Source: Lachnospiraceae bacterium (GTDB lineage: Bacteria > Bacillota > Clostridia > Lachnospirales > Lachnospiraceae). From it: DNA of 64,000 bases. The position numbers were made by a program, and so were the translations under genes. The stretch covers positions 38,345 through 102,344 of the forward strand of contig JAFTAP010000078.1 of the NCBI GenBank assembly GCA_017455525.1, written 5' to 3'. Under the pieces are notes generated by a model. That model saw only the letters and a list, made by a program, of their open reading frames with translations. It did no database searches and was not told the DNA's origin. This document shows, one piece after another, positions 44,684-55,257 of the stretch (position 1 is its first letter; the number at the start of each line of letters is the position of its first letter).

Positions 44684-46168
44684 TTAGAATGAAAGCTCAG
44701 GATACTTCTCCTTAACTGCTGTCTGGAAGTTGGAGATAGCCTTGTCATAGTCTACCTTGCCCTCGAAGTAATCCTTCATAGCCGCCTGGAAGGACTCGTT
44801 GCAGCCCTGATCGTAGTCAGAGATATTGCTCATGTCAACCTTCTCTGCGCCGTCGCCAAGCTGTCCATAAGGATTCTGTCCGCCAAGGATAGCGTTTCCG
44901 AATGAAGCATCTGCTGCAAGCTCCTTAAGAAGTGAAGGGCTGTTGACACAGTCTGAATCCCTCTCAACGATCTCCTTAAGTACCGCCTTATCAGTCGTCA
45001 TTGTAAGCATGATGTCCTTAACAAGCGTAGGGTTATCTGTTCCGGTTGCAGCGCAGATCCATGTGCCGCCCCAATAGAATGACTGAGGTCCTACACAAAG
45101 TCCCCAACGGCCTGAATTTGCAACTGAACCCTCTGAATCAGCTGACATTGAGAAGTTGATCAGCCAAGCGGGTCCAAAGTATGCGAATACCTTTCCTTCA
45201 GGGAAGAAGCCCTTGCTCCAGTCATCTGACCAAAGGTCATAAGTATTTGTCTCTTTAGCGTCTACGAGTGCCTTAGAATCCTCAACCCACTTCTCGATGT
45301 TAGCATCGATCTGAACGGTCGTGCCATCAACCCAAGGCTTTGAAACGTTGTTTGAATATACACGATAAGAATCGTTTACGGTTGACTCTACGAAATAGCC
45401 TGCTGCCTTAAGATCCTCAGCGGTCTTGTTGAATGTAGCCCAGTCCTTAACATATTCCTGAACCTCATCAGGCTCCTCTGTTCCAAGCACTTCCTTAGCG
45501 ATGTCTCTGTTGTAGATAAGACCTGCTGAGCATGCCTGCCATGAAAGACCTCTGAGGCTGCCGTTTGAATCCGTAACGATGTCCTGCGTATACTGGAACT
45601 GATCAGCGATGTCTGCTGCAGCTATGCCAAGATCATCCATTGACATTGCAACTGCGGGATCAGCGTTCACATACTTAAGTGCATAGTCAGCCTCTACAAG
45701 GAAGATATCAACCTTATCGTCTGCTGCTGCGCTCTCGTTAGTAGGAAGCACCTCATCAAGGTGATTCTGATATGCATTATCATCGGTAGGAGTAATGATC
45801 CAGTTAACTGTGACGTCACCGATCTTACCCTTGTTGGCATCTGATGCATCAGCCTCATAGCCGGGATAGTGATCTGTCACCCTGCTCTTGAACTCCTCAT
45901 TCCAGCACTGTACGTTGAGCACCTTACCCTCGTCTGATGCTGCAGCTGCTGAATCATCTGCTGCTGCCTCCTCTGCGGGAGCTGCCTCTTCCTCTGCTGC
46001 AGGCGCTGCTTCCTCTGCGGGAGCCGCCTCTTCAGCGGGTGCTGCTTCCTCTGCCGCCGCATCTGCTGCGGGTGCCGCTGCGTCAGTTGCTGCTGCGCCG
46101 CCGCATCCTGCAAGAAGGGTAGCTGTCATTGCTGCTGTAAGCATGATACTTACGATCTTCTTTTTCAT
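44684..46168 (-). CDS. ABC sugar importer substrate-binding lipoprotein (CUT1, cellobiose locus)
   Basis: The 494-residue protein has a lipoprotein signal ending LLAGC (Cys 22) and a ~60-residue Ala/Glu/Pro repeat linker (EEAAPA units). An extracellular type 1 solute-binding fold follows, with WNEEFKSRVTDHYPGYEA, WIITPTDDNAYQNHLDEVLP, YNRDIAKEVLG and WGLCVGPQSFYWGGTWI. CUT1 binding proteins capture di- or oligosaccharides. The divergent cellobiose phosphorylase makes cellobiose the most probable ligand (inference). The linker composition is shared with the unrelated binding protein at 8942-10225. AAGGAGG precedes the start. Confidence 0.92.
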   Translation of the reverse strand: MKKKIVSIMLTAAMTATLLAGCGGAAATDAAAPAADAAAEEAAPAEEAAPAEEAAPAAEEEAAPAEEAAADDSAAAASDEGKVLNVQCWNEEFKSRVTDHYPGYEADASDANKGKIGDVTVNWIITPTDDNAYQNHLDEVLPTNESAAADDKVDIFLVEADYALKYVNADPAVAMSMDDLGIAAADIADQFQYTQDIVTDSNGSLRGLSWQACSAGLIYNRDIAKEVLGTEEPDEVQEYVKDWATFNKTAEDLKAAGYFVESTVNDSYRVYSNNVSKPWVDGTTVQIDANIEKWVEDSKALVDAKETNTYDLWSDDWSKGFFPEGKVFAYFGPAWLINFSMSADSEGSVANSGRWGLCVGPQSFYWGGTWICAATGTDNPTLVKDIMLTMTTDKAVLKEIVERDSDCVNSPSLLKELAADASFGNAILGGQNPYGQLGDGAEKVDMSNISDYDQGCNESFQAAMKDYFEGKVDYDKAISNFQTAVKEKYPELSF

Positions 46169-46240
46169 TTCTTTCCTCCTTAAATAATAATTAAGTAAAA
46201 TGTATGTATAAGGCGTATTGCCTATATACCGTTAGTTATT

Positions 46241-46353
46241 CACGCCTTATGAGCCGCTTAAGGAAAGCGTCTCATAACCCGCCTGAGGCGGGTACGCCCT
46301 ATCGGGCTAGGCAAATACGGATCTGAAATTGCTGATGCAATTTCATCTCCTAT
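46241..46353 (-). repeat. Intergenic hairpin repeat, copy B
   Basis: In the minus orientation: GAAATTGC-ATCA-GCAATTTC (46325-46344), CAGATCCGTATTTGCCTAG, GCCC-GATA-GGGC (46296-46307), ACCCGCC-TCA-GGCGGGT (46277-46293), then ATGAG-A-CGCTT/AAGCG-G-CTCAT (46249-46275). It overlaps the stop codon of the LacI-type gene and fills the gap before the binding-protein gene. It matches copies A and C. Confidence 0.85.
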
Positions 46354-47372
46354 GCGAAGCCTTCTATCTTCCTTACCGAGTCCCCTCTAAGAAGCTTGCC
46401 CTCGACCACAATCCTCTCGGGTATCGCTGACTTCGGTCTCTCTATCATCTGCACGAGCTTCTTCGCCGCAAGCTCTCCTATCGTGTCCGTGTCCTGCTCT
46501 ATGGTCGTAAGCCTCGGTTCCAATACCTTCGCTATCCTTATGCCGTCATACCCTGCTATAGATATGTCCTTCGGTATCGAAAGGCCTCTCGACTGTATAG
46601 CGTTCATGCCGCCTATCGCAGAGAAGTCATCGGGATATATGATACAGGTCGGCGGAACTCTTAGTCCCAAAAGCTCCAAGGTGAGATTATATGACACTTC
46701 GGGCTTTCTGTAAACTCCCTCTCTTATGTACTCGTCAGGAGCCATGCCGCCGAGTTCCTCTATCGTCGCATAAAAGCTTGCCAGACGATTCTTTGTCACG
46801 GATGAGTCTGCCCCATGTATGTAGGCTATCCTCCTGTGACCTCTTTCCTTATATATATAGGTAACAAGATCTCTCAGCCCGCTCACATTGTCGGATATGA
46901 TCGCCGTCCTGTTATTGAATACATGGTCTATCGTGACTACCGGTATGTCGCTCATCGCAAGCTCCACGACATCAGGATCGTTGAAATCAATGCAGGCGAG
47001 CACCACTCCGTCATATCCCCTGTACCGGCAATGCTCCAGATACTTCATGTCCATGACGCTTCCGCTGCTGTTTATGAAGCTGATGTCATAGCCCTTATCC
47101 TCAGCCGTCCTTTTAAGCGAATCAAGCACCGCCGCATAGAAGTCATGCGTGAAGCCGTTTCCTGCCTCGTCACGGAAGAGCACCCCGATATTGTGACTCT
47201 TGTTTGTTTTTAAGGTTCTGGCGGAAGCATTCGGAAAATATCCCATCTCCCTTGCGGCATCCCTTACCCGCTGCTTCGTATCCTTGCCGATGTCACTGTG
47301 GTCGTTGAGCGCCTTGCTCACAGTCGCCACCGAAACCCCGACTTTCTTTGATATGTCCTTCATAGAGACCAT
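46350..47372 (-). CDS. LacI-family regulator of the cellobiose locus
   Basis: The ~340-residue regulator has the helix-turn-helix MVSMKDISKKVGVSVATVSKAL, hinge MGYFPNASARTLKTNKSHNIG and a sugar-sensing periplasmic-binding fold (DGVVLACID, IPVVTIDHVF, PTCIIYPDDFSAIGGMNA, ISIAGYDGIRIA). ATG 47372 gives the usual family start; GGAGG is 11 bases upstream. The ORF also allows ATG 47390, which would place the ribosome site inside it. It sits between the importer genes and the divergent GH94 gene. It probably represses both and responds to cellobiose or a cello-oligosaccharide. Confidence 0.93.
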   Translation of the reverse strand: MVSMKDISKKVGVSVATVSKALNDHSDIGKDTKQRVRDAAREMGYFPNASARTLKTNKSHNIGVLFRDEAGNGFTHDFYAAVLDSLKRTAEDKGYDISFINSSGSVMDMKYLEHCRYRGYDGVVLACIDFNDPDVVELAMSDIPVVTIDHVFNNRTAIISDNVSGLRDLVTYIYKERGHRRIAYIHGADSSVTKNRLASFYATIEELGGMAPDEYIREGVYRKPEVSYNLTLELLGLRVPPTCIIYPDDFSAIGGMNAIQSRGLSIPKDISIAGYDGIRIAKVLEPRLTTIEQDTDTIGELAAKKLVQMIERPKSAIPERIVVEGKLLRGDSVRKIEGFA

Positions 47373-47390
47373 CTGAATGTATACCTCCAT

Positions 47391-47641
47391 ATATTATTTG
47401 GCTTTGATCTATCAGGTCTCTAACATATCTGATGGATGCCTTAAACGTTTTCGTAATAAGAATATATATCAAATTGCTAATTTAGTCAACAATTATTTTC
47501 GTTATTTTCGTCAAATTTTATAAAAATCGACCGACATCCATCTTTATGTTAATCAATATATCGTCTTTTTGCTTAATCCTTTAAGTTTCAGACCACAAAA
47601 TATATGAATTTTGGTCATTTTTATTGTTCGCTTATTTTTTG
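47391..47641. other. AT-rich divergent regulatory region
   Basis: This gene-free stretch separates the LacI-type regulator and GH94 genes. It contains AAACGTTTTCG near 47440, a weak LacI-type half-site close to the regulator gene, and long AT-rich tracts. I see no small gene or strong hairpin. Confidence 0.4.
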
Positions 47642-47670
47642 TTGTGTTTCTTATTATTATAGAATATAAT
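47642..47670 (+). promoter_or_regulatory. Promoter of the cellobiose phosphorylase gene
   Basis: TTGTGT (47642-47647), a 17-base spacer and a perfect TATAAT (47665-47670) lie ~70 bases upstream of the GH94 start. Confidence 0.6.
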
Positions 47671-47697
47671 CATATCTAATCCGATTCTTATCGGAAA

Positions 47698-47713
47698 GCT
47701 TAATCGTTAAAGC
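47698..47713 (+). promoter_or_regulatory. Candidate operator of the cellobiose LacI-type regulator
   Basis: GCTTAATCGTTAAAGC is an imperfect palindrome with central CG (5 of 7 bases symmetric per arm). It lies ~28 bases downstream of the -10, so a bound repressor would block elongation. It differs from the CGAAACGTTTCG set, consistent with a separate regulator. Confidence 0.4.
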
Positions 47714-47741
47714 ATTAATAATAAATCAGGGGGTACTCAAC

Positions 47742-50177
47742 ATGAATTTCGGACATTTCGACGATGATAACATGGAATATGTCATCACCACACCGAAGAC
47801 GCCGCTGCCTTGGATAAACTATCTCGGCAGCAATGATTTCTTCTCGCTCATATCGAACACGAGCGGCGGTTATTCCTTCTATAAGGATGCGAAGTTGCTG
47901 CGTCTGACGAGATATAGGTACAACAGCGTGCCACTTGATTCAAACGGCAAATATTTCTATATAAAGGACGGCTCCACGGTATGGAATCCCGGCTGGCAGC
48001 CGACCAAGGCGGAGCTTGACGAGTATGAATGCAGGCACGGCATAGGCTATACGAAGTTCCACGGCAAGAAGGATGATGTCAGCGCCAACGTGCTCTGCTT
48101 CGTGCCTATGGACGACACCTGCGAGGTACAGCGCATAGAGCTGAAGAATGAGGGCTCGTCAGAGAAGAGGCTTCAGTTATTCTCCTATGTGGAGTTCTGC
48201 TTATGGAACGCAATGGATGACATGACAAACTACCAGAGAAACCTTTCCACAGGCGAGGTCGAGGTGATAGGAAGCACTATCTATCACAAGACCGAGTATC
48301 GCGAGAGAAGGAATCACTACGCCGTTTATTCCGTGAATACAAAGGTAGACGGCTTTGATACTTCCCGTGATGATTTTATAGGCGTGTATAATTCGGGCGC
48401 AAATCCCGACGCAGTGCTTGAGGGCAAGTGCAGGAACTCCGTGGCTTCGGGCTGGTATCCTATCGCTTCGCATCAGATAGATATTACGCTTGCTCCCGGA
48501 GAGGCGAAGTCCTTCGTCTTCGTCCTGGGTTACTGCGAGAATCCCGAGGATCAGAAGTGGGAGAAGCAGGACGTGATAAATAAAGCTCCTGCCGACAAGA
48601 TGCTCGCAAAGTATCAGACAGACGCCGATGTCGAGAAGTCCTTTAATAATCTCAAGGACTACTGGAAAAAGCTCCTTTCCAAGTTCACCGTTGACACGGC
48701 AAACGACAAGGTAAACCGCATGGTGAATATCTGGAATCAGTACCAGTGCATGGTTACCTTCAATATGAGCCGCTCAGCTTCTTATTATGAATCAGGCATA
48801 GGACGCGGCATGGGCTTCAGGGATTCATGTCAGGATCTCTTAGGTTTCGTGCATCTGATCCCCGACAGGGCAAGACAGAGGATAATAGATATAGCCTCGA
48901 CACAGTTCCAGGACGGCTCTGCTTATCATCAGTATCAGCCGCTCACAAAGAAGGGCAACTCCGACATAGGAAGCGGCTTCAATGACGATCCGCTTTGGCT
49001 TATCGCAGGCACTTCCGCTTATATCAGGGAGACGGGCGATACCTCGATACTGGATGAGAAGGTTCCTTATGATAACGATATGTCGGTCGCGACCTCTCTC
49101 TTCGAGCACTTAACTAGAAGCCTTGATTACATCATAAATCATAAAGGACCACATGATCTGCCGCTTATCGGGCGCGCAGACTGGAATGACTGCCTGAACC
49201 TTAACTGCTTCTCGGAGCATCCCGGCGAGTCCTTCCAGACCTTCGGACCTTCTGAGGGACCTGTTGCGGAGTCCGTATTCATCGGCGGAATGTTCGTGAA
49301 ATACGGCAATGAATACGCCGATCTCTGTGATTTCATAGGAAAGCCTGATGAAGCAAAGAGGGCAAGAAACGAGGTTGAAAAAATGACCAAGGCTCTGCTT
49401 ACCGCAGGCTGGGACGGCAAGTGGTTCGTAAGGGCTTACGACGCTAACGGAAATAAGGTCGGCTCCGACGAATGTGACGAGGGCAAGATCTATATTGAGC
49501 CTCAGGGCTTCTGCGTGCTTGCCGGCGTCGGCGTGGAGACCGGTGAGGCGCAAAAGGCTATGGATTCTGTAAAGGAAATGCTCGATACGAAATACGGCAT
49601 CATGATCTTACAGCCTGCATATACTCACTATCATGTAGAGCTTGGCGAGATTTCTTCTTATCCTCCGGGATATAAGGAGAATGCGGGTATATTCTGCCAC
49701 AATAACCCCTGGGTATCGATAGCGGAGACCGTGATAGGCGACGGCGACAGGGCATTTGAGATCTACCGGAAGACCTGCCCCGCTTATCTGCAGGATATCT
49801 CGGAGATACACCGTACCGAGCCTTATGTATATTCACAGATGGTTGCGGGCAAGGACGCTAAGTTCCACGGTCAGGGCAAGAATTCCTGGCTTACAGGAAC
49901 CGCCGCCTGGACCTTCACGGATATATCACAGTATATCTTAGGCGTTTATCCCACACTTGACGGCTTGCAGATAAATCCCTGCACGCCTCACGGCTTTGGC
50001 GGCTTCAAAGTAACGCGCGAATACCGCGATGCTGTATACCATATAACCGTGAACAACCCGAACGATGTATGCAAGGGCGTAGTCAAGATGGTAGTAGACG
50101 GCACCGAAGTCTCCGGAAACGTGATACCATACGACAAGAGCAAGAAAGACGTGACGGTAGAGATAGAAATGGGTTAA
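47742..50177 (+). CDS. Cellobiose phosphorylase (GH94)
   Basis: The enzyme phosphorolyses cellobiose to glucose-1-phosphate and glucose in the cytoplasm, saving ATP. The 811-residue product has the same length as the Clostridium thermocellum enzyme as I recall it, and matches its character throughout: [20 protein letters not shown] at the start, [40 protein letters not shown], the catalytic DWND motif at residues 480-483 ([12 protein letters not shown]), [18 protein letters not shown] and [21 protein letters not shown] precedes ATG 47742. It diverges from the LacI-type regulator and importer operon and ends in a strong terminator. Confidence 0.96.
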   Translation: MNFGHFDDDNMEYVITTPKTPLPWINYLGSNDFFSLISNTSGGYSFYKDAKLLRLTRYRYNSVPLDSNGKYFYIKDGSTVWNPGWQPTKAELDEYECRHGIGYTKFHGKKDDVSANVLCFVPMDDTCEVQRIELKNEGSSEKRLQLFSYVEFCLWNAMDDMTNYQRNLSTGEVEVIGSTIYHKTEYRERRNHYAVYSVNTKVDGFDTSRDDFIGVYNSGANPDAVLEGKCRNSVASGWYPIASHQIDITLAPGEAKSFVFVLGYCENPEDQKWEKQDVINKAPADKMLAKYQTDADVEKSFNNLKDYWKKLLSKFTVDTANDKVNRMVNIWNQYQCMVTFNMSRSASYYESGIGRGMGFRDSCQDLLGFVHLIPDRARQRIIDIASTQFQDGSAYHQYQPLTKKGNSDIGSGFNDDPLWLIAGTSAYIRETGDTSILDEKVPYDNDMSVATSLFEHLTRSLDYIINHKGPHDLPLIGRADWNDCLNLNCFSEHPGESFQTFGPSEGPVAESVFIGGMFVKYGNEYADLCDFIGKPDEAKRARNEVEKMTKALLTAGWDGKWFVRAYDANGNKVGSDECDEGKIYIEPQGFCVLAGVGVETGEAQKAMDSVKEMLDTKYGIMILQPAYTHYHVELGEISSYPPGYKENAGIFCHNNPWVSIAETVIGDGDRAFEIYRKTCPAYLQDISEIHRTEPYVYSQMVAGKDAKFHGQGKNSWLTGTAAWTFTDISQYILGVYPTLDGLQINPCTPHGFGGFKVTREYRDAVYHITVNNPNDVCKGVVKMVVDGTEVSGNVIPYDKSKKDVTVEIEMG

Positions 50178-50215
50178 CTGACAGTTGATATTTATGCCAA
50201 ATCGTTCAAAAAGCA

Positions 50216-50251
50216 CCCCGCCTGGATCTTAACAATCCGGCGGGGTTCTTT
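50216..50251 (+). terminator. Terminator of the cellobiose phosphorylase gene
   Basis: CCCCGCC-T-GGAT pairs with ATCC-G-GCGGGG around a short loop, followed by TTCTTT. It lies between the convergent GH94 and fucI genes. Confidence 0.85.
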
Positions 50252-50291
50252 ATAGTGCATTTTTACAAAACCATGATCAACAGATAAACTA

Positions 50292-52100
50292 TTATCTTAC
50301 TGTCTTATAAAGCGGACCGTATGCTGCGCATGCGCGGAAATCAGCACCTTCCTTGTCGGAGCCGAATGCGTTCCATGCAGCAGGACGATAGATATCATCC
50401 ACAGGAACATTGTGCATACATACAGGTATGCGGAGCATCGAAGCCATCGTGATAATATCCGCGCCGATGTGTCCGTAGCTGATTGCGCCGTGATTTGCGC
50501 CCCAGTTATTCATTACATCATAAGCAGTCTTGAAAGGCGAGCCATCCTTGCCGTCGCAACGGGGAGCGAACCAGGTGCAAGGCCATGTATAGTCAGTTCT
50601 CTTCCAGAGTACGTCTGATACCTCATCGGGAAGATTGACCGTCCAGCCCTCGGCTATCTGAAGCACGGGTCCTAAATTCTTGACTATGTTAAGCCTTATC
50701 ATCGTTGCAGGCATCTCAGCCCTTGTAAGGAACCTTGACGAATAACCTGCGCCCCTGAAATATCCGTTATCAGCAGGACACCACTCGGTTGCGTTCATTA
50801 TCGTCTCGATATCCTTCTCTGTCACGTCGAACCACTGCTTCATGACAGGCTTTCCGTTCTCGTCCTTGACCTCGCCGCAAGCATCCAGACAGCAGGCACC
50901 GGAGTTGATCAGATGGATAAATCCGTCTGCATCCTTAGCATGTCCTTCGATGTCATAATTCGTGACGCGCTTTACTGCGCTCGTGCTCCAATATGTCCTA
51001 ACGTCAGCGAACATCTGAGGACGGTTTGTAAGAAGCTTCATGAAGAGCATGCTTGCGGAGTTTAGAGTATCATTCTCCGTAGCAAGTATGAAAGGCTCCC
51101 TTGCGCCGTTCCAGTCAAATGAAGTATTAAGTATAGCCTCAGGGAAGTCGCAGTTCGGCCAGTGATCCGTCCACTGCCTCTGTCCCTGGAATCCGCCTGC
51201 GATAGCGTTGTGTCCGACAGCTTCCTCTCCGCAGCCTTCGGGGAGATTCGGATTGCCCTGATAGAGATCCTCTATGATGCACGCCATCTTAGCCGTGAAC
51301 TCCCAGTCCTTCTCCTTCTGCTCGTCTGACTTCTTGACGAAATCAGGGTTCTTATCAAAGCCCTGCTTGCAGTACTTCTTTATCCATGCCAGAGCCTTCT
51401 GATACTCGTCCTCATTGTAGATATGCTCCTCCATACGGCGAAGGATCTCAACCTCATCTATGGACTCAACCCTCATGCCGAGATACTCCTCAAAGAAGCT
51501 TTGATCTATGATGGAACCGCCGATACCCATCGTGACGGAACCGATCTGGAGATATGACTTATCTCTCATAGTAGCCGCTGCCACAGCCGCCCTTCCGAAA
51601 CGGAGAAGCTTCGTCTTTACATCCTCAGGGATCACCGTATCATCCGCATCCTGAACGTCCTTACCATATATGCCGAATGCCGGAAGTCCCTTCTGTGCAT
51701 GAGTAGCAAGGACCGAAGCAAGATAGACTGCTCCGGGACGCTCAGTAGCATTGAGTCCCCATACTCCCTTGATCGTCAGCGGATCCATGTCCATCGTTTC
51801 TGAGCCATAGCACCAGCAGGGAGTCACTGAAAGAGTGATCGCCACGCCCTCTTTCTTGAACTTCGCCTGGCATGCTGCCGACTCAGCTACGCGTCCTATC
51901 GTGGTATCAGCGATAACTACCTTTACCGGCTCGCCGTTTGAATACTTCAAGTTCTCCTCGAAAAGCTTCTTAACGGACTTAGCCATGCCCATAGTCTGAT
52001 CCTCGAGAGACTCTCTGACCTTCAGCGGTCCGCGGCGTCCATCTATACAAGGACGGATACCGATCGCCGGATACTCACCGATGTACCTGTTTTTTGCCAT
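50292..52100 (-). CDS. fucI: L-fucose isomerase
   Basis: The enzyme converts L-fucose to L-fuculose (also D-arabinose to D-ribulose), a Mn2+-dependent first step of fucose catabolism. The 602-residue protein has [20 protein letters not shown] near the start, [34 protein letters not shown] with the catalytic region, [20 protein letters not shown] with the metal-binding Glu/Asp, ADVRTYWS and C-terminal [21 protein letters not shown] sets ATG 52100; the frame extends to 52148 but that adds an unconserved leader. It is monocistronic, with a LacI-type operator in its promoter identical to those of the kinase and importer. No fuculose-phosphate aldolase (FucA) gene was recognised in this window. 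Confidence 0.96.
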   Translation of the reverse strand: MAKNRYIGEYPAIGIRPCIDGRRGPLKVRESLEDQTMGMAKSVKKLFEENLKYSNGEPVKVVIADTTIGRVAESAACQAKFKKEGVAITLSVTPCWCYGSETMDMDPLTIKGVWGLNATERPGAVYLASVLATHAQKGLPAFGIYGKDVQDADDTVIPEDVKTKLLRFGRAAVAAATMRDKSYLQIGSVTMGIGGSIIDQSFFEEYLGMRVESIDEVEILRRMEEHIYNEDEYQKALAWIKKYCKQGFDKNPDFVKKSDEQKEKDWEFTAKMACIIEDLYQGNPNLPEGCGEEAVGHNAIAGGFQGQRQWTDHWPNCDFPEAILNTSFDWNGAREPFILATENDTLNSASMLFMKLLTNRPQMFADVRTYWSTSAVKRVTNYDIEGHAKDADGFIHLINSGACCLDACGEVKDENGKPVMKQWFDVTEKDIETIMNATEWCPADNGYFRGAGYSSRFLTRAEMPATMIRLNIVKNLGPVLQIAEGWTVNLPDEVSDVLWKRTDYTWPCTWFAPRCDGKDGSPFKTAYDVMNNWGANHGAISYGHIGADIITMASMLRIPVCMHNVPVDDIYRPAAWNAFGSDKEGADFRACAAYGPLYKTVR

Positions 52101-52165
52101 TTCAAAATACCTCCTGTTTGAATAATGAAATATCTCAACTGCCCCCAATGCGGGATAATTGACTG

Positions 52166-52171
52166 ATTATA
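52166..52171 (-). promoter_or_regulatory. -10 box of the fucI promoter
   Basis: A perfect TATAAT on the minus strand ~65 bases upstream of fucI, with the operator 52174-52185 immediately upstream in the spacer. The -35 is poor. Confidence 0.55.
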
Positions 52172-52173
52172 AA

Positions 52174-52185
52174 CGAAACGTTTCG
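52174..52185 (-). promoter_or_regulatory. LacI-family operator (CGAAACGTTTCG) at fucI promoter
   Basis: It is identical to the sites at 13949 and 21215 and overlaps the spacer of the fucI promoter. Confidence 0.8.
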
Positions 52186-52262
52186 CTCTTCCCCTCAATA
52201 AAAAGCTTTTAAAAAGAAAAAGCCCAACATTTAATATAAAACAATCTTTATTTTTTGTAAAG

Positions 52263-52274
52263 TGGAACGTTTCG
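52263..52274 (-). promoter_or_regulatory. Second, weaker operator upstream of fucI
   Basis: TGGAACGTTTCG matches 10 of 12 operator bases and lies 89 bp from the main site, allowing looped repression. Confidence 0.45.
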
Positions 52275-52336
52275 GGAAATAGCGGAAATACCGCACAGCT
52301 GTTTACGTATCAGCCGCGCGGTTCATTGATGGCTAA

Positions 52337-52525
52337 TTACAATGCGGCATCCACAAAGAATCCCTTGCCCTCAGGATGCCCCAGTGCCTCCTTAAAGGTG
52401 TCCTGAAAGTTCTGTGGCTCCGCCTTCTCAGGCTTCACATCCGTAAGAGGCTTCGCCATACGTCTCGACGGGTCTACGAACTGATTTATCTTATTTGCAA
52501 TAACGTTTGAACCTATTCCATTCAT
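52337..52525 (-). CDS. Small hypothetical protein, 62 aa
   Basis: The product MNGIGSNVIANKINQFVDPS- continues with a Lys/Pro-rich middle and ends HPEGKGFFVDAAL. GGAGG lies 9 bases before ATG 52525; the frame is open to 52558 but that start has no ribosome site. It has no signal peptide or membrane segment and no motif I recognise. It lies between fucI (same strand) and the tRNA-Gly promoter. Real status is likely but not certain. Confidence 0.5.
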   Translation of the reverse strand: MNGIGSNVIANKINQFVDPSRRMAKPLTDVKPEKAEPQNFQDTFKEALGHPEGKGFFVDAAL

Positions 52526-52651
52526 AAGCTCCCACCTCCGATAAATACTACTATACACCTTTTTCTAAAATAACGCTATGTTTTTTAAGTCGCCTTGGAT
52601 AAGTACTATTTCTTACGATTTTTAGTACGTTACATGCCACATAATATTGAC

Positions 52652-52680
52652 TTGACAAACGCCTTGAACCTCAGTAAAAT
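52652..52680 (+). promoter_or_regulatory. Promoter of tRNA-Gly
   Basis: A perfect -35 TTGACA (52652-52657), a 17-base spacer and a near-perfect -10 TAAAAT (52675-52680) end 26 bases before the tRNA. This is the strongest sigma-A promoter seen in the window. Confidence 0.85.
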
Positions 52681-52706
52681 AGCCAACGTGAGTTTTTAAG
52701 AAACAT

Positions 52707-52777
52707 GCAGGTGTAGTTCAATGGTAGAACACCAGCCTTCCAAGCTGGATACGTGGGTTCGATTCCCATCACCTGCT
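52707..52777 (+). tRNA. tRNA-Gly (anticodon TCC)
   Basis: A 71-base cloverleaf: acceptor GCAGGTG/CACCTGC, D arm TAGTTCAATGGTA, anticodon arm CCAGC-CTTCCAA-GCTGG with TCC, T arm with GGTTCGATTCC, discriminator T. CCA is not encoded. TTTTTT follows as a terminator-like run. Confidence 0.95.
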
Positions 52778-52870
52778 GTTTTTTGTATTTGTCCGGAATA
52801 CTGTGCAGCCGGGAGAATAATGTATTTTGAACTAACAGTGTTTTACAGCATTTGTGGATATGGATTGTTT

Positions 52871-52879
52871 TGATATACA
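52871..52879 (+). promoter_or_regulatory. Extended -10 promoter of the alpha-galactosidase gene
   Basis: TGATATACA lies 27 bases upstream of the GH36 start, with a weak TTTGTG -35 at 17-base spacing. GGAGGG is the ribosome site. Confidence 0.4.
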
Positions 52880-52906
52880 GTAACAGAGTTTACGATCGGA
52901 GGGTGC

Positions 52907-55159
52907 ATGGCTGTTTTATTTGACGAAAAGAATAATATATTCTTCCTTATTACCGAGAATTCGGAATACCAGATGAAGATAGATGAATACGGCATACTTC
53001 TGCACAGCTATTACGGCGCTCCTGTGGGTCGGACTGATATGAGTTATCTGATCCGAAATGTTGACAGGGGCTTTTCAGGTAATTCGTATGAATGCAGGGA
53101 GAAAAGAGAGATCTCATCGGATACACAGCCTTTAGAGTATGGATGCTTCGGAGCGGGAGACTACAGAGTAAGCGCCTTGGAGACGGTGCTTGCAAACGGG
53201 AGCAGGACAGCGGATCTAAGATACAAGTCGCATAATATCCGGCATGGCAGGAAAGAGCTTACCGGGCTTCCTTATGTAAGGGATATGGGAGATGAAGCTG
53301 ATTCGCTTGAGATAATACTTGAGGATGAAGTTGCGAGGCTTGAGGTGAGCCTTATTTATAATGTGTTTGCAGAAAAGGATGTGATCACCAGATCGGCAAA
53401 GATAAGTAATATTTCTCAAGACGAAATACGACTTATGAAGGTTGCGTCAGCCTGCATCGACCTACAGCATAAGGATATGGACTTCATACATTTCCATGGC
53501 AGGCATGCGATGGAGAGGCGTCCCGAGAGAGCGAGGGTTGCTCACGGAATATATAAGGTTGGCTCCAAGAGAGGCATGAGCAGCCATCATGAGAATCCCT
53601 TTGTGATACTCTGCGGACATGATGCGAATGAGAGATCGGGCGAGTGCTATGGCTTCATGCTTATGTATTCCGGTAATCATGCGGAAGAGATCGAGACGGA
53701 CCAGACGGGAAGCATAAGGGTTGTCATGGGCATAGGCAGCGAAGGCTTCGAGTGGAGACTTTTAAGCGGCGAGAGTTTTGAAACGCCGGAGGCTATAATG
53801 GCTTTTACCGATAAAGGCCTTAATGAGCTGAGCTTTCTTTATCACAGGATAATAAGGGAGAATGTGTGCCCGGCACGTTTCAAGGATATGAAGCGACCCG
53901 TGCTTATCAATAACTGGGAGGGCACTTATTTTGATTTTGACGAGGAGAGCATACGGAGCATAGCGGATACGGCTCATGAGGCAGGCTGTGAGATGCTCGT
54001 TTTAGATGACGGATGGTTCGGCGTAAGGAACGACGACAATACAGGGCTCGGAGACTGGTTTGTGAATAAGGACAAGCTGCCGGGTGGACTTTCAGCGATA
54101 ACGGAGCATGTGAATTCTCTTGACATGAGGTTCGGGCTCTGGTTCGAGCCTGAGATGATAAGCGAAGATTCAAAGCTTTACAGGGAGCATCCCGACTGGA
54201 CCTTATCTGATCCTGACAGGAAGCCCGTGATGGCAAGGAATCAGCTCGTGCTTGATATGTCAAGGAAGGATGTCGTAGATTATCTGTATGAGAGTATTTC
54301 AGGGATACTTGACAGCGCTGATATTTCCTATATTAAATGGGACTTCAACCGGTCGCTTGCGAATGTCTATTCTAATGCGACTTCATCTGATGAACAGGGT
54401 GAGATAGCTCACAGATTCGTGCTGGGCACTTATGAGCTGCTTTCAAGGCTTAGCACGGCGTATCCTGACGTGATGATAGAGGGCTGCTCCGGCGGTGGGG
54501 GCAGGTTCGATGCGGGGATGCTTTTTTATTGTCCGCAGATATGGTGCTCGGATAATACGGATGCCATAAACAGGCTTAAGATTCAGAAGGGCACGAGCTA
54601 TGGCTATCCCGTGTGTACGATGGGGAGCCATGTGTCGGCGTCGCCTAATCATCAGACAGGCAGGGAGACCCCGCTTCTTACGAGAGCTATCGTAGCGATG
54701 CACGGAAGCTTCGGCTATGAGCTTGATCCGAGGAAGCTTACGGCCAAAGAGAGAGAGGAGATCAAGGAACAGATAGGAACCTTTAATAAGTACTATGAGC
54801 TTATACAGAAAGGGAGGTATTTCAGGCTTACTGATGAGTCGGACGAGGATTATTTCGTTGCATGGGAGACTGTGGCGGAGGACGGCTCAGAGGCTTTATT
54901 AAGCCTTGTAGTGACTGATGTGAGGGCTAATCCTGAGATACCTTGCGTAAGGCTTAATGGGCTTGACGGCGATGGAAGGTATGTCGCAGACGGCGTGCTC
55001 AGCTCTGCCTTAGAGATCCCTGCTGATAAGGATGAGGATGCGGACAGCTTCGAAGGTGAGCGGGTATATTCGGGATATGCGCTTATGAACGGTGGATACG
55101 CGTTCGATCCGCTTTATGGAGTTTATCCTGCCGTGCAGGTGCATTTTAAGAGGATATGA
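52907..55159 (+). CDS. Alpha-galactosidase, GH36
   Basis: The enzyme removes terminal alpha-galactose from raffinose-type sugars or galactomannan. The 750-residue protein has an N-terminal beta-sandwich (residues ~1-330) and a TIM barrel with GH36 landmarks: NNWEGTYFDFDEESI, MLVLDDGWFGVRNDDN, FGLWFEPEMIS, the nucleophile Asp in YIKWDFNRS, GCSGGGGRFDAGMLFYCPQI and the acid/base Asp in WCSDNTDAINR, then GSHVSASPNHQTGR. No signal peptide is present, so it acts inside the cell on imported oligosaccharides. It lies between tRNA genes, apparently monocistronic. Confidence 0.96.
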   Translation: MAVLFDEKNNIFFLITENSEYQMKIDEYGILLHSYYGAPVGRTDMSYLIRNVDRGFSGNSYECREKREISSDTQPLEYGCFGAGDYRVSALETVLANGSRTADLRYKSHNIRHGRKELTGLPYVRDMGDEADSLEIILEDEVARLEVSLIYNVFAEKDVITRSAKISNISQDEIRLMKVASACIDLQHKDMDFIHFHGRHAMERRPERARVAHGIYKVGSKRGMSSHHENPFVILCGHDANERSGECYGFMLMYSGNHAEEIETDQTGSIRVVMGIGSEGFEWRLLSGESFETPEAIMAFTDKGLNELSFLYHRIIRENVCPARFKDMKRPVLINNWEGTYFDFDEESIRSIADTAHEAGCEMLVLDDGWFGVRNDDNTGLGDWFVNKDKLPGGLSAITEHVNSLDMRFGLWFEPEMISEDSKLYREHPDWTLSDPDRKPVMARNQLVLDMSRKDVVDYLYESISGILDSADISYIKWDFNRSLANVYSNATSSDEQGEIAHRFVLGTYELLSRLSTAYPDVMIEGCSGGGGRFDAGMLFYCPQIWCSDNTDAINRLKIQKGTSYGYPVCTMGSHVSASPNHQTGRETPLLTRAIVAMHGSFGYELDPRKLTAKEREEIKEQIGTFNKYYELIQKGRYFRLTDESDEDYFVAWETVAEDGSEALLSLVVTDVRANPEIPCVRLNGLDGDGRYVADGVLSSALEIPADKDEDADSFEGERVYSGYALMNGGYAFDPLYGVYPAVQVHFKRI

Positions 55160-55257
55160 TATCACAAAAAGTTTTGTTATTTACATGGTAGCTATTTGAT
55201 TGATTTTGTGGTATTCTATAAGTCGTCTGTTTAAGGGACAGGCATTTTATGGTGTCC